DNA of 64,000 nucleotides from Pseudomonas sp. Fl4BN1 (GTDB lineage: Bacteria > Pseudomonadota > Gammaproteobacteria > Pseudomonadales > Pseudomonadaceae). The first letter of the stretch is position 1. Each line of letters opens with the position of its first letter. The translations under genes were made by a program, and so were the position numbers. Below, in pieces: positions 42,531 through 51,089 of the stretch. The DNA is taken from positions 186,001 through 250,000 of the forward strand of contig NZ_JAAARM010000001.1 of the NCBI RefSeq assembly GCF_009908285.1, in the 5' to 3' direction. The notes below the pieces were generated by a model. That model was not told the DNA's origin and did no database searches. It saw only the letters and a program-made list of their open reading frames with translations.

Positions 42531-44432
42531 ATGCAGTTCAGAAAAAATATCAATGCACTACGTGCAATCGCCGTTATTTCAGTTGTGTTGTTCCACTTCA
42601 AAGTTTCAGGCTTTGCTGGAGGATTTGCCGGGGTCGATATTTTTTTTGTGATTTCCGGCTATCTGATGACCGGAATCATCTTTTCCGGACTCCAGGAACA
42701 ACGCTTTTCCTTGTTGGGTTTCTATGCTGCCCGGGCGCGTCGGATCATTCCCGCCCTGGCGGTTCTGTGTCTGGCCTTGTTGGTCTTCGGCTTTATCTTC
42801 CTGTCTCTGGATGACTATCGCGACACCATCAGGACTATCAAGAGCAGCTTGCTGTTCAGTTCCAATTTCGACTTCGCCAAGAGCGGCAATTACTTCGATG
42901 CGCCACTGCATGAGAACTGGCTGTTGCATACCTGGTCGTTGTCTGTGGAATGGCAGTTCTATCTGATCTACCCGTTGCTGTTGATGGCCCTCGGCAAATC
43001 CCTTGGGTTGCAGAAGACTAAGTGGGCGTTGCTGTTGGTGGCTGCCGCTTTTCTGTTGACCTCTGCGATCGTTACCCAGACCCATCCGGTTTTTGCCTTC
43101 TACATGTTGCCAACCCGTGCCTGGGAACTGATCGCCGGCGGCCTGGTATTCCTGTTTCCGCTGCAACTGAGCAAACGCCAGGGGCAGTTGTTCGAGCTAC
43201 TTGGGCTGGGGCTGATATTGGGCAGTATCCTGGGGTTCTCCGAGGGCGATCTGTGGCCAGGCTATCTGGCCTTGCTGCCGGTGCTCGGGACTGTGCTGGT
43301 GATCTATGGCAATACTCAGTCGCTGTTTAGCGATAACAGATTATTGCAGTTTTTTGGAAGAACTTCTTATTCGGTTTACTTATGGCATTGGCCAATCGTG
43401 GTGTTTCTGTATATCTGCGGTCTATTGACTGAGTGGGTTGCAGTTGTGTTGGCGATTGTTATTTCTTTCGTACTAGGTGCAGTCTCTTATTATCTGGTGG
43501 AGTCGAAAGTCAGAAAGAGCAGCTCGGCACGAAATACACTGTTAAAATATGCCGGTGTGACTGTTGCGTTAGTGGCTCTTTCGGCGATTACTGCCTCTGT
43601 TGTCAAAGACTATCCTCAGGTCCGATTCGCCTTTGTCGACCTCGGCCAGCCGCAATATGGCAGCAAGTTGTATACCCAAGAGTGCAAGCCGAATGACTAC
43701 AGTGCCGCCACCTGCAAGTTCGGCAGCGGTGATGTCTCGGTCATTCTCTTTGGCGATAGTCATGCTCAGTCCACTGGTGCCGCAGTGATGTTGGAGAGCA
43801 AGCAGGCGGCAATATCCTGGGCACGTGGCGGCTGTCCGACCCTGTGGCACTTTGAGATGCGGGACAAGAAGCAGCAGAGCCAGTGCCTGGGGTTCAACAA
43901 TGAATTTCTGACACGTCTGAATGAGGAGTATCACGGCGTTCCGGTCATTCTCTTCAGTCGCGCCGCGATGTATTCCGATACCAATCGGGACAACAGCTAC
44001 CGAGTCTTCTTCAACGGAAATGAGCATCAGGACCAGGCAGCCTTCGCCCGCGATTACACGGCCGAGTACACACGAACCGTGTGTTCTGTTGCCAAGAATC
44101 ATCCGGTCTACATCGTCAAACCCATTCCCGAGATGCCTTTCAGTGTCTACAAAGGCCTGAATCTGCATAAGCGGATCTTTGGGCGGACCTCTGACATCAG
44201 CACCTCTCTTGAGGACTACCAGCGCCGCAATCAGCTGGCAATCCAGGCCATTGAAACGGCCGCTCAAGCGTGCAACGCCCAGGTCCTCGATCCCACGCCT
44301 TATCTGTGTCCCAATGGCCGTTGCAAGGGCTCGAAGGACGGCATACCGCTGTACTTCGATGACAACCATTTGGTCGACTCCGGAAACCAGTTACTTAGGG
44401 GGCTGTTCAAGGGCTTGATCAAGGACAGTTGA
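42531..44432 (+). CDS. Membrane O-acyltransferase with C-terminal SGNH domain (OafA-like)
   Basis: A 633-residue protein. The first ~350 residues form a multi-helix acyltransferase-3 domain ('INALRAIAVISVVLFHF', 'GGFAGVDIFFVISGYLMTG', 'WSLSVEWQFYLIYPLLL'), and the last ~230 an SGNH hydrolase-like domain ('VILFGDSHAQSTGAAV' with the catalytic Ser, and 'DDNHLVDSG' near the end). It transfers acyl groups to a cell-surface glycan such as O-antigen or exopolysaccharide. Start at 42531 with only a weak site. Base composition is more AT-rich than the neighbours around 43340-43620, a sign of transfer. No glycan genes surround it. Confidence 0.85.
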   Translation: MQFRKNINALRAIAVISVVLFHFKVSGFAGGFAGVDIFFVISGYLMTGIIFSGLQEQRFSLLGFYAARARRIIPALAVLCLALLVFGFIFLSLDDYRDTIRTIKSSLLFSSNFDFAKSGNYFDAPLHENWLLHTWSLSVEWQFYLIYPLLLMALGKSLGLQKTKWALLLVAAAFLLTSAIVTQTHPVFAFYMLPTRAWELIAGGLVFLFPLQLSKRQGQLFELLGLGLILGSILGFSEGDLWPGYLALLPVLGTVLVIYGNTQSLFSDNRLLQFFGRTSYSVYLWHWPIVVFLYICGLLTEWVAVVLAIVISFVLGAVSYYLVESKVRKSSSARNTLLKYAGVTVALVALSAITASVVKDYPQVRFAFVDLGQPQYGSKLYTQECKPNDYSAATCKFGSGDVSVILFGDSHAQSTGAAVMLESKQAAISWARGGCPTLWHFEMRDKKQQSQCLGFNNEFLTRLNEEYHGVPVILFSRAAMYSDTNRDNSYRVFFNGNEHQDQAAFARDYTAEYTRTVCSVAKNHPVYIVKPIPEMPFSVYKGLNLHKRIFGRTSDISTSLEDYQRRNQLAIQAIETAAQACNAQVLDPTPYLCPNGRCKGSKDGIPLYFDDNHLVDSGNQLLRGLFKGLIKDS

Positions 44433-44715
44433 GTGTTGCGCAGAGGGTGCAAGCGCTGAGGGCATAGATTGAATAATGCTTTGTTTATGCCCTTTGCTAG
44501 GGGGTTATGCACAACAGATGGGTGGGCTTGCGTGAAGGCCGCTGATTTTGTGGAGCGCTTCTCTTTTTTTTGCAACTGGCTGTTTTTTCGAAGATTTATT
44601 TTGTGAGCAAAAAATGATCAGTCGCTGTTTTGGGTTTCAGGCCAGGCTTTAAAAGGGTTTCATGGAATTCCATCAACAGACTTGTCCACAGGTCGCGACA
44701 GGCCGTCGCAGAGCG

Positions 44716-45930
44716 TCAACGCTCTGCCAGGAGTAGCAAATTGCGTGGTGTCAGGGGCGCAGGGCAAAAGGTGCCCAGGCGTACCTGGTAGCCCTGTTGC
44801 AGCAGAAACAATGCCCGGTCGAGCACCAGCCACAATTCCAGGGGGCGGCGAAACAGGCCGCGCAGCAGTTCCAGGTTGCGCACCTGGGCCAGGCGCTGCC
44901 AGCCGGCGGCTTCGAGGGCGGCCCAATCCTGGCAATCGACTGTGGATAACTCCTTGAGCCCGGCGAGATCGCGGCAGTAGTCGGCGAAGGGTTTGTCCAG
45001 CCAGTGGCTGGGCAGGGAGGGCGTCGGCAGGTATTCGTCGATGCCGCGCACTTGCCGTTGCAGCAGATCGAATGCCAGGCGCCGGGCCATGGAAGTGTCG
45101 CGCTGGCGCCGGACCCGGGCGCCGGCCGTGACGGTTTCGCTCAGTGCCAAGCCCAGGTCGTCCCGGTGCAGGCGCAGCGCCGAGGTTTGTCCTGCTGTGG
45201 ATAACCCCGAGTACTGGCTGCTTTGCGTGCGGTTGTAGCAGCACGGGGCGATGGCCAGCTGACGGCAGCCCTGGAGGCTGGCCAGTTGCATCAGCCGCAC
45301 ATGCAGGTCGCCGCAGGCGTGCAGGGCCACCGGGGTGTGCCGGGCGTCGAGTTGCCGGGCGGCGTCGGCGGCCAGCACATCCTGCTGCAGGTGCTGGGCA
45401 GGCAGGCGGTGGTGCAGGCTCAGTTGCTCGCCACTGGCCACCAGCACCGGGTCGTATTCCAGGCAGGTCAGCTGTTGCCCGGGTTGCAGCAGGCGTCGTC
45501 CCAGGTGGCCTTTACCCGAACACCAGTCGAGCCAGTGCCCGGGTGCCTGGTTGAATTGCAGGCTGGCGGCGAAGGCTTCGATCTGCTGCCATTTGCGCCC
45601 CGGGACGTCGACGCTGAGGCGCTGGCGCAGGGGTGGCAATGCCTGGCCAGGCAATTCAGCCACGGCAGACAGGGCCAGGGATTGAGCGGCCAGTTCGCCG
45701 AAGGGGGCGGGCGCCTGGAATTGTCCCGGATGGTTGTGTGCCGCTTCGGCGTCTTCCAGGGAGCGCTGGCGCAGGCACTGCGCCAGTTCGGGATGAGCGG
45801 TTTCCCAAGGCAGTTGCAGATGGTTGAACGGACGCGGGCGCCAGAGCGCCTGGTGCTCCAGCAAAAAAATGTCCAGGGCCTGGAAGCGGCTGAGGAGCGC
45901 AGGGCCTTGGAGAGTCGCAGGCATGGTCAT
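44716..45930 (-). CDS. SAM-dependent methyltransferase of METTL25/TRM13-like fold
   Basis: A 404-residue predicted methyltransferase. The SAM-binding motif is 'LDWCSGKGHLGRRLL' at about 163-177, with 'CLEYDP' and 'VALHACGDLHVRLM' after it and 'IAPCCYN' as the likely catalytic or metal segment; this order is that of the Methyltransf_32 type. Substrate (RNA or protein) unknown. Two ATG codons (45930 and 45924) are possible. It follows hisM on the same strand after a REP-like hairpin. The preceding ~280 bases (44433-44715), AT-rich, show no gene. Confidence 0.7.
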   Translation of the reverse strand: MTMPATLQGPALLSRFQALDIFLLEHQALWRPRPFNHLQLPWETAHPELAQCLRQRSLEDAEAAHNHPGQFQAPAPFGELAAQSLALSAVAELPGQALPPLRQRLSVDVPGRKWQQIEAFAASLQFNQAPGHWLDWCSGKGHLGRRLLQPGQQLTCLEYDPVLVASGEQLSLHHRLPAQHLQQDVLAADAARQLDARHTPVALHACGDLHVRLMQLASLQGCRQLAIAPCCYNRTQSSQYSGLSTAGQTSALRLHRDDLGLALSETVTAGARVRRQRDTSMARRLAFDLLQRQVRGIDEYLPTPSLPSHWLDKPFADYCRDLAGLKELSTVDCQDWAALEAAGWQRLAQVRNLELLRGLFRRPLELWLVLDRALFLLQQGYQVRLGTFCPAPLTPRNLLLLAER

Positions 45931-45945
45931 GGCGTCCGGGGCAAG

Positions 45946-45967
45946 CCCGCTCCCTGGTGGGAGCGGG
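45946..45967. repeat. REP-like hairpin
   Basis: Perfect 9-bp arms CCCGCTCCC (45946-45954) and GGGAGCGGG (45959-45967), loop TGGT, preceded by GGGGCAAG. This is the common Pseudomonas REP pattern, sited between hisM and the methyltransferase gene. Confidence 0.6.
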
Positions 45968-45973
45968 AGAGGA

Positions 45974-46663
45974 TCAGCGTCCCTGGCAGGCGTCGACCCG
46001 CAGCCAGCGTTCCAGTTGCCGGAAGACCTGAACCAGGACGAAGGACATCACCAGGTAGAACACCCCGGCGGTGAAGAACATGTCCACGGTCAGGTAGTTG
46101 CGGGCAATGATGGTGCGCGCCATGCCGGTCAGTTCGAGCATGGTCACGGTGCTGGCCAGGGAGCTGGCCTTGAGCATCAGGATCACTTCGTTGCTGTAGG
46201 CCGGTAGGCCGATCCGCGCCGCCCGGGGCAGGATGATGTAGAACAGGGTCTTGGGCTTGGACATGCCCAGGGCCCGTGCGGCTTCGATCTCACCCGGTGG
46301 AATGGCCTGGATCGCGCCCCGCAGGATCTCGGCGATATAGGCCGCGGTGTGCAGGGTCATGGTCGCCACGGCGCACCAGAACGGATCGCGCAGATAGGGC
46401 CACAGGGCGCTCTCGCGCACCGCGTCGAACTGCGCCAGGCCGTAGTAGACCAGGAACAGTTGCACCAGCAGCGGGGTCCCGCGGAAGAAGAAAATGTAGC
46501 CGTACGGCAGGGCACGCACGTACCACAACTTCGACGAACGGGCGATGCCCAGGGGAATCGCCAGCAGCAGCCCCAGGGTCACGGCCAGGCCCACCAGTTC
46601 CAGGGTCAGCGTGGCGCCCTGGATGAACTTCGGCAGCCATTTGTAGATGACTTCCCATTCCAT
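45974..46663 (-). CDS. hisM: Basic amino acid ABC transporter permease HisM-like
   Basis: A 229-residue His/Glu/Gln/Arg/Opine-type permease with five predicted helices, the 'RGTPLLVQLFLVYYGL' segment and the EAA loop ('EAARALGMSKPKTLFYIILPRAARIGLPAYSNEVI'). Its ATG abuts the hisQ stop (TAAATG). With HisQ it forms the channel for lysine, arginine, ornithine or histidine uptake. The gene order ATPase, binding protein, HisQ, HisM is clear; the exact substrate is not. Confidence 0.8.
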   Translation of the reverse strand: MEWEVIYKWLPKFIQGATLTLELVGLAVTLGLLLAIPLGIARSSKLWYVRALPYGYIFFFRGTPLLVQLFLVYYGLAQFDAVRESALWPYLRDPFWCAVATMTLHTAAYIAEILRGAIQAIPPGEIEAARALGMSKPKTLFYIILPRAARIGLPAYSNEVILMLKASSLASTVTMLELTGMARTIIARNYLTVDMFFTAGVFYLVMSFVLVQVFRQLERWLRVDACQGR

Positions 46664-47356
46664 TTACGTGGTCCTCACAAAGCCGCGCGCTGCGCGTTTT
46701 TCCAGATAGTGCAGGCCGGTCATGGAGATGATCGTCAGGCCCAGGTACATCACCGCTGCCACCATGTAGAAGGTGAACGGCTGCTTGGACACGGTCACTG
46801 CGATCTGCGCGTGGCGCATGATTTCTTCCAGGCCGATCACCGACACCAGCGCGGTGTCCTTCATCAGGATCATGAACAGGTTGCCCAGGCCGGGCAGGGC
46901 GATGCGCCACATCTGCGGCAGGATCAGCCGAATGAAAATCCGCGGCCGCGACAGGCCGAGGGCGACACCGGCTTCTCGGTGGCCCTTGGGGATCGCCAGG
47001 ATCGCACCACGGAACACCTCGGTGGCGTAGGCGCCAAAGCACAGGCCGAGGGCGATGACCCCGGCGGCGAAGGCGTTGAGTTCAAGTTCGGGGTTGCCGA
47101 AGAACTCGCCCAAGGCCCGCATCAGGTTGACCGTGCCGTAGTAGATCAGCAGCACCCAGAGCAGCTCGGGCACGCCACGGACGATGGTCGAATAGGTTTC
47201 GCCAAGCCAGCGCAGGGGCTTGTGCGAGGAAGTCTTGGCCAGTGCGCCGAGCAGGCCGAGCACCAATCCCAGGCACAAGGCCAGGAGGGCCAGTTTGACG
47301 GTCATCAGCGCGCCGACAGCAAGCGCCGGGCCGAATCCGTGAAGGTCGATAGTCAT
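46664..47356 (-). CDS. hisQ: Basic amino acid ABC transporter permease HisQ-like
   Basis: A 230-residue permease of the same type as HisM, with 'IVRGVPELLWVLLIYYG' and the EAA loop 'GHREAGVALGLSRPRIFIRLILPQMWRIALPG'. It lies 60 bases after the binding-protein stop and directly before hisM. Part of the four-gene importer. Confidence 0.8.
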   Translation of the reverse strand: MTIDLHGFGPALAVGALMTVKLALLALCLGLVLGLLGALAKTSSHKPLRWLGETYSTIVRGVPELLWVLLIYYGTVNLMRALGEFFGNPELELNAFAAGVIALGLCFGAYATEVFRGAILAIPKGHREAGVALGLSRPRIFIRLILPQMWRIALPGLGNLFMILMKDTALVSVIGLEEIMRHAQIAVTVSKQPFTFYMVAAVMYLGLTIISMTGLHYLEKRAARGFVRTT

Positions 47357-47416
47357 GGGGAGGCCAGGTGTTGCCCGGCCGGCGCCCGGGGGGCGGGCGC
47401 GGCCGAGCGAGTCAGA

Positions 47417-48169
47417 TCAATAGATGTTGAACGGGAAGTACTTGTCGTTGATCTTCTTGTAGGTGCCGTCAGCGACGATTTCTTTCAGCGCGGCATTGAG
47501 CTTCGCACGGATCGGATCACCCTTGCGCACGGCGATGCCGATCTTGTCGCTTTCTTCCACAGGCTCGCCCTTGAACTCGTAAGGCTTGCCGGCTTCGCTC
47601 TTGAGCCACTCATAGTTGACGTACTTGTCGGCCAGGATTGCGTCCAGGCGGCCGGACGTCAGGTCCAGGTAAGCGTTTTCCTGGGTGTCATAGAGCTTGA
47701 TGGTGATGTCATCGCCCATCTGGTCTTCCAGCCAGGTGCCGGACAGGGTGGCGCGTTGGGCACCGATGACCTTGCCCTTGAGGTAGGCCTTGTCGGTCTT
47801 GAAGTCGGCTTTGCTTTTCGGCGCGATGAACTGCAGCTTGTTCGAATAGTAGGGGTCGGTGAAGTCCACCGCCTGCTTGCGCTCGTCGGTGATCGACATC
47901 GAGGAGATCAGGAAGTCGAACTTCTTCGCGTTCAGGGCCGGGATGATGCCGTCCCAGTCAGAGGTGACCACGCTGCATTCGACTTTCATCTTGGCGCACA
48001 GGGCGTCGCCGATGTCTTTGTCGAAGCCCACGACCTGGCCGCTGGCATCCTTGTTATTGAACGGCGGGTAGGCTGCTTCGATGCCCATCTTCAGGGTCTC
48101 GGCGGCAGCGCTGGCGCTGAAGGCCAGGGTGACGGCAGCGGCCAGGAGGATTTTCTTATAGCTCTGCAT
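47417..48169 (-). CDS. Lysine/arginine/ornithine/histidine-type periplasmic binding protein
   Basis: A 250-residue periplasmic binding protein with a signal peptide ending at about residue 23 (AAA) and the family opening 'LKMGIEAAYPPFNNKDASGQVVGFDKDIGDALCAKM'. The pattern is that of ArgT/HisJ/AotJ. Two Cys (about 58 and 65) match the disulfide of that group. It starts 13 bases after the ATPase stop and feeds HisQ/HisM. Ligand among basic amino acids not determined. Confidence 0.85.
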   Translation of the reverse strand: MQSYKKILLAAAVTLAFSASAAAETLKMGIEAAYPPFNNKDASGQVVGFDKDIGDALCAKMKVECSVVTSDWDGIIPALNAKKFDFLISSMSITDERKQAVDFTDPYYSNKLQFIAPKSKADFKTDKAYLKGKVIGAQRATLSGTWLEDQMGDDITIKLYDTQENAYLDLTSGRLDAILADKYVNYEWLKSEAGKPYEFKGEPVEESDKIGIAVRKGDPIRAKLNAALKEIVADGTYKKINDKYFPFNIY

Positions 48170-48182
48170 GCGTGTAGCTCCG

Positions 48183-48956
48183 TTAGCGGTTGCTGGACAT
48201 GAATTGTTTGCAGCGCGCCGAAAGCGGGTTTTCGAAGACCTGCTGTGGCGATCCCTGCTCTTCTATGAGGCCCTGGTGAAGGAACACCACTTCACTGGAA
48301 ACCTGACGGGCAAAGCTCATTTCATGGGTGACCAGCAGCATGGTACGGCCTTCTTCGGCCAGGGCGCGGATCACATTGAGGACTTCCTGGACCATTTCCG
48401 GGTCCAGCGCCGAAGTCGGCTCGTCGAACAGGATGACTTTGGGCTGCATCGCCAGGGTCCGGGCGATGGCCGCACGTTGCTGCTGGCCGCCGGACAACTG
48501 GGAAGGGTAGGCATGGCGCTTGTCGGAGATGCCGACCTTGGCCAGCAGTGCCTCGGCCACTTCGGTGGCCTCGGCTTTGCTCTGGCCCAGCACTCGGCGT
48601 GGAGCCTCGATGATGTTGTCGAGCACGCTCATATGGGGCCAGAGATTGAAATTCTGGAAGACGAAACCGATTTCGCTGCGCATGCGGTTGATCTGCTTGC
48701 CGTCGGCCGCCACCAGCTCACCGTTTTTCGCGGGTTTGAGCTTGAGCTCTTCACCGGCTACCAGGATCTGGCCCTGGTGCGGGTTTTCCAGCAGGTTGAT
48801 GCAGCGCAGGAAAGTGGACTTGCCGGAGCCGGAGGAACCCAGGATCGATATCACGTCACCGTCGCGAGCGGTCAGCGAGATACCTTTGAGTACCTCCTGA
48901 GTGCCGTAGCGTTTGTGCAAGTTGCGGATTTCAAGCGCGGGCGTGGCCTCAGCCAT
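48183..48956 (-). CDS. hisP: Basic amino acid ABC transporter ATPase HisP-like
   Basis: A 257-residue ATPase: Walker A 'GSSGSGKST', signature 'LSGGQQQRAAIARTL', Walker B 'VILFDEPTSALD', H-loop 'VTHEM'. The ~15-residue insert between strands ('KLKPAKNGELVAADGKQINR') is typical of HisP/ArtP-like proteins. First gene of the operon; the promoter must lie in 48957-49100. Confidence 0.87.
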   Translation of the reverse strand: MAEATPALEIRNLHKRYGTQEVLKGISLTARDGDVISILGSSGSGKSTFLRCINLLENPHQGQILVAGEELKLKPAKNGELVAADGKQINRMRSEIGFVFQNFNLWPHMSVLDNIIEAPRRVLGQSKAEATEVAEALLAKVGISDKRHAYPSQLSGGQQQRAAIARTLAMQPKVILFDEPTSALDPEMVQEVLNVIRALAEEGRTMLLVTHEMSFARQVSSEVVFLHQGLIEEQGSPQQVFENPLSARCKQFMSSNR

Positions 48957-49333
48957 GTGCGGTCCTCATTGAGTTCATTGTGCTCCTGCTGTTGGCGGCC
49001 TTCCTGGCGAGGCGCCAAGCTAGCATAGGGTTCAAAGCGCAGCCAACAGCGCTACCGGAGGTAAGCAGGCGGTGTGTGGCAGGTTGTCGCATCAGCACAG
49101 AAGACTGTCGCCCCATCAACAACCGAACGCCTGTTTTAACCCTGGATCCGGCGGGTGTCGCGTAAAAAAAGGCGCGATGGTGCCAGCTTTGGCCGGGTGT
49201 TGGAAGGGTTAACGGGTCAAAGGCCATGGTTCTGCACTCTATTTGCACATCCCCTACTTTTTGGGTGTGTTTTTGGTGCACTGTTTCGTCCTACAAAGTG
49301 AGTCGGCCAGTAACGATCTGGCGAAATGCCATT

Positions 49334-49353
49334 AATCTCAATGACTTGAGATT
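49334..49353. promoter_or_regulatory. Perfect palindrome upstream of gabP
   Basis: AATCTCAA (49334-49341), TGAC, TTGAGATT (49346-49353). Symmetric operator candidate about 160 bases before the gabP start. Confidence 0.4.
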
Positions 49354-49401
49354 TCCGTTGGTCGGTTCGCCAGCCCGCGGAGTCCGGGAGCCTGTAACAT
49401 T

Positions 49402-49418
49402 TTGGCGCAATTCTTGCG
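49402..49418 (+). promoter_or_regulatory. Sigma54-like promoter of gabP
   Basis: TTGGCGC-AATTC-TTGCG: GG (49404-49405) and GC (49416-49417) are separated by exactly 10 bases, as in -24/-12 promoters. About 93 bases before the gabP ATG. Confidence 0.5.
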
Positions 49419-49510
49419 TACGAAATAAAGAACGCCCTGTTGGATTCTTTTTACGAGAACGAATGCAGACCGGGTGGAGTGACTCTTTTTTCGTTGCAAA
49501 GGTGCTTTTC

Positions 49511-50902
49511 ATGAGCGGTACGCAACTCTCCAATGACCTCGAACAGGGGCTCAAACCACGGCATGTGACCATGCTGTCGATTGCCGGCGTGATCGGTGCG
49601 GGTCTCTTCGTCGGCTCCGGCCACGCCATTGCCGAGGCCGGCCCGGCCGTCCTGCTGGCCTACGCGGCCGCCGGTACCCTGGTAGTGCTGGTGATGCGCA
49701 TGCTGGCGGAGATGGCCGTAGCCTCGCCGGACACCGGGTCGTTCTCGACCTACGCCGATCGCGCCATCGGCCACTGGGCCGGTTTCACCATCGGTTGGCT
49801 GTACTGGTGGTTCTGGGTGTTGGTGATCCCGTTGGAGGCCAACGCCGCGGCAACCATCCTCCACGCCTGGTTCCCCAACGTGGCGATCTGGGCCTTCACC
49901 CTGGTGATCACTCTGCTGCTGACCGCCACCAACCTGTTCAGCGTGAAGCACTACGGCGAGTTCGAGTTCTGGTTCGCCTTGATCAAGGTGGTGGCCATTA
50001 TCGGTTTCGTGATTCTCGGTCTGGCGGCGATCTTCGGCTTCCTGCCCAACAGCCAGGTCAGCGGCGTCGCGCATCTGGTGGATACCCAGGGCTTCATGCC
50101 CAACGGCATGGGAGCCGTGTTGGCAGCGATGCTGACCACCATGTTCTCTTTCATGGGCACCGAGATTGTCACCATTGCGGCGGCGGAATCGAAGAACCCG
50201 GGCCAGCAGATCTCCAAGGCCACCAATTCGGTGATCTGGCGTATCGGCTTGTTCTACCTGGTGTCGATCTTCATTGTCGTGGCCCTGGTGCCGTGGAACG
50301 ACCCGAGCCTGGCCCAGGTCGGCTCCTACCAGACCGTGCTTGATCGCATGGGTATCCCCAACGCCAAGCTGATCGTTGACCTGGTGGTGCTGGTGGCCGT
50401 GACCAGTTGCCTGAACTCGGCGCTCTACACCGCCTCGCGCATGCTCTTCTCCCTGGGCAAGCGCGGCGATGCTCCGGCCGCAGCCAAGCGCACCAACGCC
50501 AGTGGCACCCCTTACTGGGCGGTGATCCTGTCCACTGCTGCGGCGTTCCTTGCGGTGTTCGCCAACTACGTAGCGCCGGCTGCAGTGTTCGAGTTCCTGC
50601 TGGCCAGTTCCGGTGCCATCGCCTTGCTGGTGTACCTGGTGATCGCGGTTTCGCAACTGCGCATGCGCCAGAAGCGCATGGCCGCCGGTGAGAAGATCGC
50701 TTTTCGCATGTGGCTGTTCCCCGGCCTGACCTACGCGGTGATTGTGTTCATCGTCGCGATCCTGAGCATCATGCTGTTCCAGGAAGAGCACCGGGTGGAG
50801 ATCCTCGCCACCGGCTTGCTGAGCGTGGTGGTGATTGTCGCCGGCCTGCTAGTGGCACGGCGGCGCAAGGCTGAACGCAGGGGAGCACTGGTTCTGAACT
50901 GA
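49511..50902 (+). CDS. gabP: GABA permease-like amino acid transporter
   Basis: A 463-residue amino acid permease of the APC family, 12 predicted helices, opening 'LEQGLKPRHVTMLSIAGVIGAGLFVGSGHAIAEAGPAVLLAYAAAG', closely like GabP of E. coli and pseudomonads. It imports 4-aminobutyrate or close analogues with protons. The ATG at 49511 is chosen because the homology begins there; the frame is open 95 codons further upstream through the control region. It likely responds to nitrogen or carbon signals through a sigma54-type promoter. A terminator follows. Confidence 0.75.
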   Translation: MSGTQLSNDLEQGLKPRHVTMLSIAGVIGAGLFVGSGHAIAEAGPAVLLAYAAAGTLVVLVMRMLAEMAVASPDTGSFSTYADRAIGHWAGFTIGWLYWWFWVLVIPLEANAAATILHAWFPNVAIWAFTLVITLLLTATNLFSVKHYGEFEFWFALIKVVAIIGFVILGLAAIFGFLPNSQVSGVAHLVDTQGFMPNGMGAVLAAMLTTMFSFMGTEIVTIAAAESKNPGQQISKATNSVIWRIGLFYLVSIFIVVALVPWNDPSLAQVGSYQTVLDRMGIPNAKLIVDLVVLVAVTSCLNSALYTASRMLFSLGKRGDAPAAAKRTNASGTPYWAVILSTAAAFLAVFANYVAPAAVFEFLLASSGAIALLVYLVIAVSQLRMRQKRMAAGEKIAFRMWLFPGLTYAVIVFIVAILSIMLFQEEHRVEILATGLLSVVVIVAGLLVARRRKAERRGALVLN

Positions 50903-50923
50903 CGGTTCGACCCATTGCTACCG

Positions 50924-50958
50924 AAAAGGCCGCTGTCAGTGATGACCGCGGCCTTTTT
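50924..50958 (+). terminator. Intrinsic terminator of gabP
   Basis: AAAAGGCCGC (50924-50933) pairs with GCGGCCTTTT (50948-50957), then T. Confidence 0.9.
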
Positions 50959-51089
50959 CATCCCCGGATCAAACCCGGCGCCTGGCCCTGTGGCGCGTCT
51001 GGGGTTCCCCGTTGGTGGGGCTGCCGGTGGCTTTACTGACTGTGGACTCCTGCTGATAATCCGCCACTCGGTCAGCTTGGGAGGTTGCG

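Larger units (their letters stand above)
48957..49510. other. Divergent control region between hisP and gabP
   Basis: About 550 bases without a gene. It contains an AATCTCAA-TGAC-TTGAGATT palindrome (49334-49353), a direct repeat GTAACNNTYTGGCGNAAT at about 49314-49331 and 49394-49411, and a sigma54-like GG-N10-GC site overlapping the second repeat. Confidence 0.45.
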
